A DNA stretch of 64,000 nt from Solimonas sp. (lineage in GTDB: Bacteria; Pseudomonadota; Gammaproteobacteria; Nevskiales; Nevskiaceae): the NCBI GenBank assembly GCA_030149365.1, contig JASBRP010000044.1, positions 1-64,000 of the forward strand. Reading direction: 5' to 3'. Numbering within the stretch: position 1 is the first letter of the stretch; every line of letters starts with the position of its first letter. The notes beneath the pieces were generated by a model. The model worked only from the letters and a program-made list of their open reading frames with translations, did no database searches and had not been told where the DNA came from. Shown here piece by piece: positions 38,341-48,016 of this stretch. Both the position numbers and the translations under genes were made by a program.

Positions 38341-38952
38341 GTGAGAGCACCGGCACTGATCTGCGCCGCCGTCGAGGTGGCGCTCAACCGCACGCTGCGG
38401 CTCGAGCCCTCGGTGGCCGAGGAATGCGGGCGCCTGGCCGGCCGCGTCATCGCGCTGGACGTGGAAGGCCCCGGCTGGAGCTTCTACATCGAGTTCGCCC
38501 CCGGCGGCGTGCGCGTGCTGGACGATCTCGCCGGCGAGCCCGACGTGCGCGTGGCCGGCAGCCTGACCACGCTGATGCGCCTGGCCTGGCAGGTCACGCA
38601 GGGCGAGGCCGGCGTGCCGCAGGGCCTGCGCGTGGACGGCGACACCGAGCTGCTCAGCCGCTTCAACCGCCTGCTGTCCCAGGCCGGCTTCGATCCGGAA
38701 GAACTGGCGGCCAAGGTCGTCGGCGATGCGGGCGCACACCGGCTGATGCAGGGCGTGCAGAAACTGTTCGGCTGGGGCCGCCAGACCGCGGCGACGCTGG
38801 GCCTGGACACCGCCGAGTACCTGCGCGAGGAAACCCGCGACCTGGCCCGCGCGGCCGACGTCGAGGACTGGATGAACGCGGTGGACGAGCTGCGCGGCAG
38901 CGTCGACCGCCTGGAGGCGCGCCTGCGCCGGATCGAGGAAGCCCCGCGATGA
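38341..38952 (+). CDS. ubiJ: Ubiquinone biosynthesis accessory factor UbiJ (SCP2 domain)
   Basis: GTG start; SCP2-like domain; between ubiE and ubiB. Confidence 0.88.
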   Translation: MRAPALICAAVEVALNRTLRLEPSVAEECGRLAGRVIALDVEGPGWSFYIEFAPGGVRVLDDLAGEPDVRVAGSLTTLMRLAWQVTQGEAGVPQGLRVDGDTELLSRFNRLLSQAGFDPEELAAKVVGDAGAHRLMQGVQKLFGWGRQTAATLGLDTAEYLREETRDLARAADVEDWMNAVDELRGSVDRLEARLRRIEEAPR

Positions 38953-40565
38953 ACTTCGTGCGCCTGCGCCGCCTGTGGCAGATCCAGCAGGTCATGCGCC
39001 GCTACAACCTGCGCGCGATCCTCAAGGGCGAGAAGGACCGCGATCCGCGCCCGCGCGGCGAGCGCATCCGCATGGCGCTGGAGGAACTGGGCGCCGTCTT
39101 CATCAAGTTCGGCCAGGCCCTGTCCACGCGTCCGGACATCGTGCCGGCCGACATCGCCGTGGAGCTGGCCAAGCTGCAGGACCGCGTGCCGCCGTTCCCG
39201 GGCGCAGTGGCGCAGGCCATCATCGAGGCCGAGCTCGGCAAGCCGGTCAGCGAGATCTACGCCGAGTTCGACACCGTGCCGATGGCCTCCGCCTCGGTGG
39301 CACAGGTGCATGCCGCGCGGCTGTTCCCGGCGGCGCCGGGCGAGCCCGGCCTGCAGGTGGTGGTCAAGGTGATCCGCCCCGGCATCCGCGACAAGATCGA
39401 CAGCGACGTGCAGCTGCTGCACACCCTGGCCGACATGGCCGAGCGCTTCTCGCCGCTGGCTCGCCGCCTGCGCCCGCGCGAGATCGTCGCCGAGTACGAG
39501 AAGGTGCTCTACGACGAGCTGGACCTGATGCGCGAGGGCGCCTCCTGCGCGCAGCTGCGGCGCAACTGGCTGGGCTCCGAGCTGATCTACCACCCGCTGG
39601 TGTTCTGGGACCAGACCCGCACCAACGTGCTGACCATGGAGCGCATCTTCGGCATCTCGATCCGCGAGCTGGCGCATCTGCGCGAGCTGGGCGTGGACTT
39701 CGAGGCGCTGTCCGAGCGCGGCGTGGAGATCTTCTTCAAGCAGACCTTCCGCGACAACTTCTTCCACGCCGACATGCACCCCGGCAACATCTTCGTGGAT
39801 GCCAGCAACCCGAAGAAGCCGAGCTACCTGGCCGTGGACTTCGGCATCGTCGGCACGCTGACGCCGGCCGACCAGCGCTACCTGGCCGAGAACTTCTACG
39901 CCTTCTTCAACCGCGACTACCGTCGCGTGGCGGAGCTGCACGTCGAGAGCGAGTGGATTCCGGCCGAGACCCGCGTCGAGGAGTTCGAGGCTGCGATCCG
40001 CACGATCTGCGAGCCGATCTTCATGCGGCCGATCAAGGACATCTCCTTCGGCTTCTTCCTGATGCGCCTGTTCCAGGTGGCACGGCGCTTCAATTACCAG
40101 GTGCAGCCGCAGCTGGTGCTGCTGCAGAAGACCCTGCTGCAGGTCGAGGGCCTGGGCCGCCAGCTCAATCCCGAGCTGGACCTGTGGAAGACCGCCAAGC
40201 CGATCATGGAAGACTGGATGCGCCAGCGCCTCGGCCCGCGCGCCACGCTGGAGCGCATGCGTCGCGAGATGCCGGCGCTGACCGAATCGCTGCCGGAGCT
40301 GGCGCACCACGCGCTGCGCCAGCTGCAGAAGGGCGAAGGCCTGGGCGGCCCCAGCCGCCGCGAGCTGCAGGCCCTGCGCGTCGAGCTGGAAGCCTCCGGC
40401 CGCCGCACCCGCCGCAGCGTGCTGGCCGGCGCCTGCCTGATCGGCGGCGTGCTGGTCTACGTGCTGGCGCCGCAGGCGCAGCCGCAGCTGCTGGGCGTGC
40501 CGTCGCTGGCGTGGTTGCTGGGCGCGCTGGCGGCAACGTTCGCTTGGGGCGGGCGCAGCCGCTAG
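38949..40565 (+). CDS. ubiB: Ubiquinone biosynthesis regulatory protein kinase UbiB
   Basis: GAVFIKFGQALSTRPDIVPADIA; HADMHPGNIFV; VDFGIVGTL. Confidence 0.95.
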   Translation: MNFVRLRRLWQIQQVMRRYNLRAILKGEKDRDPRPRGERIRMALEELGAVFIKFGQALSTRPDIVPADIAVELAKLQDRVPPFPGAVAQAIIEAELGKPVSEIYAEFDTVPMASASVAQVHAARLFPAAPGEPGLQVVVKVIRPGIRDKIDSDVQLLHTLADMAERFSPLARRLRPREIVAEYEKVLYDELDLMREGASCAQLRRNWLGSELIYHPLVFWDQTRTNVLTMERIFGISIRELAHLRELGVDFEALSERGVEIFFKQTFRDNFFHADMHPGNIFVDASNPKKPSYLAVDFGIVGTLTPADQRYLAENFYAFFNRDYRRVAELHVESEWIPAETRVEEFEAAIRTICEPIFMRPIKDISFGFFLMRLFQVARRFNYQVQPQLVLLQKTLLQVEGLGRQLNPELDLWKTAKPIMEDWMRQRLGPRATLERMRREMPALTESLPELAHHALRQLQKGEGLGGPSRRELQALRVELEASGRRTRRSVLAGACLIGGVLVYVLAPQAQPQLLGVPSLAWLLGALAATFAWGGRSR

Positions 40566-40587
40566 ACCCTCGCGGCCGCGGTGACGT

Positions 40588-40655
40588 CCTGTCGCCAGCA
40601 AGCTGGCTCCTACAGGTAATGTTCCGGATGTCGGAGCCAGCTTGCTGGCGACAGG
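40588..40655. repeat. REPIN-like inverted doublet (GGAGCCAGCTTGCTGGCGA type)
   Basis: CCTGTCGCCAGCAAGCTGGCTCC ... GGAGCCAGCTTGCTGGCGACAGG, perfect 23-nt arms. Confidence 0.9.
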
Positions 40656-40710
40656 ATCGCTAATGCGCCGAGATCGTTGCGCCGCATCTGCTCACCCTAT
40701 GTGACTCATT

Positions 40711-40776
40711 GTGGGAGCGGCTTCAGCAGCGCTCTCACTGGTCAAGCCCAGGGATCGCGGCTGAAGCCGCTCCCAC
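40711..40776. repeat. REPIN-like inverted doublet (GGAGCGGCTTCAGCCGCGA type, one arm diverged)
   Basis: GTGGGAGCGGCTTCAGCAGCG ... CGCGGCTGAAGCCGCTCCCAC. Confidence 0.85.
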
Positions 40777-40809
40777 GAATCCACAACCGGCTCCCGCCGG
40801 CATGATGAA

Positions 40810-41693
40810 TCACGGCGCGGGCGTGCCTGCCGGCTCCGCCGCCGCCGCAACCGGCTCTACCGCCGCCGGCTCCGAAACCTGCGCCGTCTCCACCGCCGGC
40901 TCCGCCATGACGGCGGCCAGCCGCAGCGGCGCCGCCGCCACGCGCTGTTGGCGCGAGGTGCCCTGCTCCCGGATCAGTTGCGACGGCGCGATCAGGCGGA
41001 TGCCCTGCGCCTGCAGTCGCGGGATTTCCCGCTGCAGCAGCGCCAGGGTTTCCGGATAGGGATGGCCGATCGCCAGCGCGGTGCCGTTCTTGCGCGCCAG
41101 CGCCAGCAGGCGCTGCCATTCGCCCTGTATCGCCGCGGGGCTCCGGCTGTTGTCGAGGAACACCTGCCGGCGCGTGGTGGGCAGGTCGCGTTGCCAGGCC
41201 TCGGCCTCGGCCTGCGTCGCCGCGCTGGTGCGGCTGTCAATGAAGTACAGGCCGCCATGCTCGCGCAGGGCCTGCATCAGCCAGCGCATCGGCTCGCTCT
41301 CGCTGGTCAGGCGGCTGCCCTGGTGGTTGTTGACGCCCACCGCCTGCGGCACGGCCGCCAGCGCCCGCTGCAGCAGCGCATGGCGCTGTTCGGGGCTGGC
41401 GGTATCGAGGATCGTCAGGGGATGGCCGCGGCCCTGTCCGGGCTGCAGCGGCAGGTGCAGCATCACTTCCTTGCCGCGCGCCTGGGCCAGCGCGGCGATC
41501 TGCGGCGTGTAGGGAGATTCGGGCAGCATCGCGCAGGCCACCGGGCCCGGCAGTTCGGCGGCGGCGCGGCTCTCCGCCAGGCGGTCGCCGAGATCGTCGA
41601 TGACGATGCTGATCGCCGGTGCGCGGGCACCGGCGATGCAGGGCAGCAACAGCAGCGCGGCACCGAGGCGATAGCGCAGGTGCCGCACCCGCC

Positions 41694-41697
<4 letters not shown>
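40810..41697 (-). CDS. Divergent polysaccharide deacetylase family protein (YibQ-like)
   Basis: [55 protein letters not shown]. Confidence 0.92.
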
Positions 41698-43034
<1,337 letters not shown>

Positions 43035-43095
43035 GGTTCGGAAAGGGGTTTTCAAGCGTGGAGATGACGATAGCATATCGGCCAGGGGCCGCTGT

Positions 43096-44310
43096 TCAGC
43101 GGGTCAGCCACAGTTTCGGGTCCATGGCCATGGTGCCTTTACGGACCTCGAAATAGACGCCAGGTTGCTCATGGCCGCCGGTGGTGCCGGCCTGGGCGAT
43201 CACCTCGCCGGCCCGGACCAGGTCACCGGCGCTGTGCGCCACGTTCTGGTTGTGTCCGTACAGGGTGAAATAGCCGCCTTCGTGCTCCAGGATCACGATC
43301 AGGCCATAACGCTGCATCCAGCCGGTGTAGACCACCCGGCCGGCGGAGACGGCGCGCACCGGGGCACCGGCATCGGCGCCGATCCAGTTACCGTTCCATG
43401 ACAGGCGCCCGCCCGCCTTGGGTTGCCCGAAGCTGGCCAGCAGCGGCCCGCGTACCGGCCAGGCCAGCTTGCCCTTCTGGCTGGGGAAGGGGCGGTCGCT
43501 GAACTGCTCCGGCCCACGGGGCGCTTCCGGCTCCTGCTGGGGCTTGGGCCGGGAAGGTGGCTGGGCTGCCGCCGCGGCGGCCTCGCGCAGCGCGCGCTGG
43601 ATCGCCTCCAGGGTGCGCTTGACCTCGCGCTCGGTGTCGCGCAACTGGTTGAGCTGGCTTTCCTGGTCACCCAGCTTGAGCTGCAACTGTGACAACTGGG
43701 TGGAGCGGCTCTGGCGCAGGCCGCGCTGGCGCGCCAGCGCGGCCTGCTGCTCCGCGCGCAGGGCCGACAGGGTCGCCGCCTCGTCGTCCAGCTTGTCGCG
43801 CAGGGCGCGCAGCTTGTCGGCGTGGGCCAGCATGTTGCGCATGCGGCTGGCGCGGGAGCGGGCCAGGTAGTCGTAGTAGGTGACCATGCGGTCCACCTGC
43901 TGCACGTCGCTGAGGTTCAGCAGCAGCCGCGCCGCCGGGTTCTGGCCGATCATGTAGGCCGCCCGCACCTGCGCCGCCAGGGCCCGCTTCTGGCCTTCCA
44001 GCTCGCGTTCGGACTCGTCCAGCTCCGCCTGGGCGCGCCGCACCCGGGCCAGCTGGGTCTGCTCCTTGCGCCGCAGCAGGCCGATCTCGGTCTGGGCCAC
44101 CGTGATCTGCTTCTCCACGGTCTCCACGTCGCGGCGCAGGGCGTCCTCGCGGCTCTTGTTGCCCTCGATCTGGCCTTGCAGCTCCTCGATCCGGCCCCGG
44201 ACCTCCTCCAGGCGGCGGTCATTGGCCGCGGGATTCCCGCCGTCCGGGTCGTCCCCGGCGAGGGCGATGGCCGGCAACAGCAGGGCGAGGGCGAGGAGGG
44301 TGCGGATCAT
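43096..44310 (-). CDS. envC: Murein hydrolase activator EnvC-like (coiled coil + M23/LytM domain)
   Basis: Long N-terminal coiled coil; C-terminal [60 protein letters not shown]. Confidence 0.92.
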   Translation of the reverse strand: MIRTLLALALLLPAIALAGDDPDGGNPAANDRRLEEVRGRIEELQGQIEGNKSREDALRRDVETVEKQITVAQTEIGLLRRKEQTQLARVRRAQAELDESERELEGQKRALAAQVRAAYMIGQNPAARLLLNLSDVQQVDRMVTYYDYLARSRASRMRNMLAHADKLRALRDKLDDEAATLSALRAEQQAALARQRGLRQSRSTQLSQLQLKLGDQESQLNQLRDTEREVKRTLEAIQRALREAAAAAAQPPSRPKPQQEPEAPRGPEQFSDRPFPSQKGKLAWPVRGPLLASFGQPKAGGRLSWNGNWIGADAGAPVRAVSAGRVVYTGWMQRYGLIVILEHEGGYFTLYGHNQNVAHSAGDLVRAGEVIAQAGTTGGHEQPGVYFEVRKGTMAMDPKLWLTR

Positions 44311-44365
44311 GCGATAATGATAGGACCTAGCAGCACCCGACCGAAATGGCCTTGACGCGGTAGAT

Positions 44366-44788
44366 ATGGACCAGATCATCACCTTCGTGCAGAACCACCC
44401 CGGGTTGTTCATCGCCCTGGCCGTGGTCGTTCTCCTCCTCGTGGCCAATGAAGTCCACGGCAACCTGGCCGGGGGCAAGCGCCTGACCGCCATGGAAGCG
44501 GTGCGCTTCATCAACGACAAGGACCCGCTGATCGTCGACCTGCGCACCGCCGCCGACTACAAGCGCGGCCACCTGCTCAACGCCGTCAACGCCCCCTTCG
44601 CCAAGTTCGACGAGTACGTCGGCCAGTTCCGCGACAAGACCCGCCCCGTGTTAGTCTACTGCGCGCTCGGTACCATGGGCAGCGCCATCGCCGAGAAGCT
44701 GCGCAAGCAGGGCTACGCCGAGGTCTACCCGCTGCGCGGCGGCATCAACGGCTGGTTGATGAACAGCCTGCCGGTGACGGTGAAGTAG
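44366..44788 (+). CDS. Rhodanese-like domain-containing membrane protein (YibN-like)
   Basis: N-terminal TM; DLRTAADYKRGHLLNAVNAPFAKF; VLVYCALGTMGSAIAEKL. Confidence 0.9.
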   Translation: MDQIITFVQNHPGLFIALAVVVLLLVANEVHGNLAGGKRLTAMEAVRFINDKDPLIVDLRTAADYKRGHLLNAVNAPFAKFDEYVGQFRDKTRPVLVYCALGTMGSAIAEKLRKQGYAEVYPLRGGINGWLMNSLPVTVK

Positions 44789-44790
44789 CC

Positions 44791-45054
44791 ATGAAGCCGG
44801 TGCGCATGTACACCACGCGGGTCTGCCCGTTCTGCGTGATGGCCAAGCGGCTACTGAGCTCCAAGGGCGTCACCTACGAAGAAATCCGTGTCGACGAAAG
44901 CCCCGGCGTGCGCGAGGAGATGATGCGCATCAGCGGCCGCCGCACGGTGCCGCAGATTTTCGTCGGCGACACCCATGTCGGCGGCTTCGACGACTTGTCC
45001 GCCCTCGACCACGCGGGCAAACTCGACCCGCTTCTCAAAGACTCCAGCCCATGA
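44791..45054 (+). CDS. grxC: Glutaredoxin 3
   Basis: VRMYTTRVCPFCVMAKRLL; RRTVPQIFVGDTHVGGFDDL. Confidence 0.95.
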   Translation: MKPVRMYTTRVCPFCVMAKRLLSSKGVTYEEIRVDESPGVREEMMRISGRRTVPQIFVGDTHVGGFDDLSALDHAGKLDPLLKDSSP

Positions 45055-45572
45055 CCGAAGAAACCACCCCGAACGCCGCCGCTGGCGCTGCCGGCGCCAC
45101 CCCCGCGCGCCAGGTGCTGCTACAGAAGATCTACCTCAAGGACGCCTCGCTGGAAGTACCGCTGGCGCCCGACGTCTTCACCCGCCAGTGGCAGCCGCAG
45201 CTGGACGTGCAGGTCAACACCGAGCTCAAGCCGCTGCCGCAGGACCACTACCAGCTGATGCTGTCGGTCACCGTCACCGCCAAGCTGGGCGAGGACGTGG
45301 CCTTCCTGGCCGAGGTCCACCAGGCCGGCGTGTTCATCGTGCGCGGCTTCGACAACCCGGCCGAGAAGCATGCCGTGCTCGGCGCCTTCTGCCCGGGCCA
45401 GGTCTTCCCCTTCGCGCGCGACGCGATCGCCGACCTGGTACAGCGCGGCGGCTTCCCGCAGCTGCTGCTGCAGCCGATCAACTTCGAAGCGCTCTACGTC
45501 GAGCACCAGCAGAAGGCTGCGGCCGGACGCGCCCAGGCGGACACCCATGGCGCCGCCCTCGCCACCCACTGA
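45051..45572 (+). CDS. secB: Protein-export chaperone SecB
   Basis: QKIYLKDASLEVP; FCPGQVFPFARDAIADLVQRGGFPQLLLQPINFEALY. Confidence 0.96.
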   Translation: MTEETTPNAAAGAAGATPARQVLLQKIYLKDASLEVPLAPDVFTRQWQPQLDVQVNTELKPLPQDHYQLMLSVTVTAKLGEDVAFLAEVHQAGVFIVRGFDNPAEKHAVLGAFCPGQVFPFARDAIADLVQRGGFPQLLLQPINFEALYVEHQQKAAAGRAQADTHGAALATH

Positions 45573-46584
45573 GGGGTCGGAACCGCACGGGCCGATCACC
45601 GTCCTGGGTGCCGGCTCCTTCGGAACCGCCCTGGCGGTGCACCTGGCGCGCCGCGGCTCCGAGACCTTCCTCTGGGGCCGCAACGCCGACAAGATGGCGG
45701 CCATGGAGGCGGCGCGCGAAAACGCGCAGTACCTCCCCGGCTGCCACTTCCCGGCGCGCATGACCGCCGTCTCCGACCTCGCCGCCGCCGTGCGCGAGAG
45801 CGAAGACCTGCTGATCTCCACGCCCAGCTACGCCTTGCGCGAGACACTGGAGAGCCTCAAGCCCCTGCTGCGTGAAGGCCAGGGCATCGCCTGCGCCTGC
45901 AAGGGCCTGGAGCCCAACACCGGCCGCCTGGTGCACGAGGTCATCCTCGACGTGGTCGGCGCGCACTATCCCATCGCCGTGATCTCCGGCCCCACCTTCG
46001 CCAAGGAGCTGGGCATCGGCCTGCCGACGGCCGTGACCATCGCCGCGCAGGACGAGGACTTCACCCGCCGCATGGTCGGCCGCCTGCACGGCGACGGCTT
46101 CCGCGCCTATTCGTCGGAGGATTTCGCCGGCGTCGAGATCGGCGGCGCCGCCAAGAACGTGATGGCGATCGGCGTCGGCATCGCCGACGGCCTCAACCTG
46201 GGCGCCAACACCCGTGCCGGCATGATCACCCGCGCCCTGGCCGAGATGATGCGCCTGGGCAAGGCCCTGGGCGGCAAGCCCGAGACCCTGATGGGTCTGG
46301 CCGGCATGGGCGACCTGGTGCTGACCTGCACCGACAACCAGTCCCGCAACCGCCGCATGGGCCTGCTGCTGGCCCAGGGCAAGACCGTGCCCGAGGCGAT
46401 CCAGGAGATCCAGCAGGTGGTGGAAGGCGTCCGCGCCGCCCCCGAAGTGGCGCGCCTGGCGCGCCGACTGGGCGTGGAGATGCCGATCACCGAGGCGATC
46501 AACGCCGTCATCCAGGGCGAAATCACGCCGGTGCAGGCGGTGATGCAGCTGGCTACGCGGCCGGCCAGAGCGGAGCTCGAGTAG
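45547..46584 (+). CDS. gpsA: NAD(P)H-dependent glycerol-3-phosphate dehydrogenase
   Basis: ITVLGAGSFGTALAVHLARRG; ISGPTFAKELGIGLPTAV; GAAKNVMAIGVGIADGL. Confidence 0.96.
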   Translation: MAPPSPPTEGSEPHGPITVLGAGSFGTALAVHLARRGSETFLWGRNADKMAAMEAARENAQYLPGCHFPARMTAVSDLAAAVRESEDLLISTPSYALRETLESLKPLLREGQGIACACKGLEPNTGRLVHEVILDVVGAHYPIAVISGPTFAKELGIGLPTAVTIAAQDEDFTRRMVGRLHGDGFRAYSSEDFAGVEIGGAAKNVMAIGVGIADGLNLGANTRAGMITRALAEMMRLGKALGGKPETLMGLAGMGDLVLTCTDNQSRNRRMGLLLAQGKTVPEAIQEIQQVVEGVRAAPEVARLARRLGVEMPITEAINAVIQGEITPVQAVMQLATRPARAELE

Positions 46585-46618
46585 CTCTTTTCTCCCCTCG
46601 CCCGCTTGCGGGTGATAC

Positions 46619-46731
46619 GCCGCGCTTTGGCGATGACTAAATGTCATCGCCTGCGGCGGATCACGGGCGGCCATGGATGGCCGCCCTGGGGCTCAATCGA
46701 GTGGCTGCAGTCTCGCCATGGACGGCGCCCC
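46619..46731. repeat. 113-bp dispersed palindromic repeat, copy 1
   Basis: GCCGCGCTTTGGCGATGACTAAATGTCATCGCCTGCGGC...GGGCGGCCATGGATGGCCGCCC...CGCCATGGACGGCGCCCC; same length and order as 59786..59898. Confidence 0.88.
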
Positions 46732-46749
46732 TCAACAGGGCAGGAGTCG

Positions 46750-47220
46750 TCAGACCTCCTTCGCGCCGTCGAACCCCATCTGCCGCCAGGCCTCGAACAC
46801 CGCGATCGACGCGGCATTGGACAGGTTCAGGCTGCGGTTGTCCGGGCGCATCGGCAGGTAGATGCGCTGCTCCTCCGGCAACTCGTCGATCACATCCTGC
46901 GGCAGCCCTCGCGACTCCGGTCCCAGCAGCAGCACGTCGTCCTGCCGGTACACCACCTTGTCGTAGCGCTGCCGCCCACGCGTGGTGAAGGCCAGCACGC
47001 GCGAGCCGGGCAGGGCGGCGCGGAAGGCCGCCCAGTCGGCGTGATGGCGGATGTCCACGAACTCCGCGTAGTCCAGCCCCGCCCGGCGCAGCGAGGCGTC
47101 GTCGGTGCGGAAACCCAGCGGGTGGATCAGGTGCAGCCGGGCACCGCTGTTGGCGCAGAGGCGGATCAGGTTGCCGGTATTCGGGGGGATTTCCGGCTGG
47201 TACAGCGCCAGGTTGATCAT
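46750..47220 (-). CDS. trmL: tRNA (cytidine(34)-2'-O)-methyltransferase
   Basis: MINLALYQPEIPPNTGNLIRLCANSGARLHLIHPLGF; LLLGPESRGLP; LPMRPDNRSLNLSNAASIAVFEAWRQ. Confidence 0.95.
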   Translation of the reverse strand: MINLALYQPEIPPNTGNLIRLCANSGARLHLIHPLGFRTDDASLRRAGLDYAEFVDIRHHADWAAFRAALPGSRVLAFTTRGRQRYDKVVYRQDDVLLLGPESRGLPQDVIDELPEEQRIYLPMRPDNRSLNLSNAASIAVFEAWRQMGFDGAKEV

Positions 47221-47522
47221 GTCGGCCGCGGTTCCCCACAGGACCAGCAGGTTTCGAAGTTCACCGGGGAGGTCTCCCCGCAGGCGCAGCGCCACTCGGC
47301 ATGGGAATGGCGGCGGTGCTCGTACTGGCGCAGCAGGGTCTGCGCCTGGGGGCGGTCGCGCTCATCCTGCAGGACCAGCTTCGGATAGAGGTCGGCGCCC
47401 AGCTCTCCGCGCCCGCTCCACAAGCCGCTGCCCAGCACGCTGCAGGCAATCCCGTGCGCGGCCAGGTACTCCCGGAGGATTTCGGCCTCGATCGGGTCGG
47501 CGGCGAGGTAGAGCGTCTCCAT
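47217..47522 (-). CDS. DUF2007-type putative signal-transducing protein with Cys4-like C-terminus
   Basis: METLYLAADPIEAEILREYLAAHGIACSVLGSGLWSGRGEL...; CACGETSPVNFETCWSCGEPRP. Confidence 0.82.
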   Translation of the reverse strand: METLYLAADPIEAEILREYLAAHGIACSVLGSGLWSGRGELGADLYPKLVLQDERDRPQAQTLLRQYEHRRHSHAEWRCACGETSPVNFETCWSCGEPRPT

Positions 47523-47616
47523 GGGGATCGTCGGGGTGGGTCGGACTTGATTGACAGCTTTCGAAGCGGCGCCTAAGCTGCTGACGCTACATGATATTCG
47601 AGGTTGGGGGAAAGTC

Positions 47617-47910
47617 ATGAAACTGTCTCACGTCGCTGCCGCTGCCATTCTCGCCCTGAGCGCCAACCTGGCGCAGGCCGACGAGTACCGCGAAGACGCC
47701 GGCACCACGCCGTCCGGCGCCGCCATGGCGGCCGATCTGATCCTGGTGCGTCCGCTGGGCGCCGTCGCCACCGTGCTGGGCGTCGGCCTGTTCGTGCTGA
47801 ACCTGCCGCTGTCGATCGTGCAGGGCGAGCCGCCCTCCGCGCCGGCGCAGCGCTGGATCGTGGAGCCCGCGCGCTACACCTTCTCCCGCCCGCTGGGCCA
47901 GATGGAATAA
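47617..47910 (+). CDS. Small secreted/membrane hypothetical protein
   Basis: MKLSHVAAAAILALSANLAQADEY...DLILVRPLGAVATVLGVGLFVLNLPLSIVQGE. Confidence 0.78.
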   Translation: MKLSHVAAAAILALSANLAQADEYREDAGTTPSGAAMAADLILVRPLGAVATVLGVGLFVLNLPLSIVQGEPPSAPAQRWIVEPARYTFSRPLGQME

Positions 47911-47928
47911 GTCCATCGCGTCTGCATG

Positions 47929-47961
47929 AAAAAAGCCGCCGGGCATACCGGCGGCTTTTTT
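47929..47961. terminator. Bidirectional intrinsic terminator
   Basis: AAAAAAGCCGCCGG-GCATA-CCGGCGGCTTTTTT. Confidence 0.88.
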
Positions 47962-47972
47962 GTTGGTCGGCG

Positions 47973-48004
47973 CTTGTGGGAGTGGGCAAGCCCGCTCCCA
48001 CAAG
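47973..48004. repeat. REP-like palindrome
   Basis: CTTGTGGGAGTGGGC-AA-GCCCGCTCCCACAAG. Confidence 0.8.
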
Positions 48005-48016
48005 ATCAGGGAAGTA

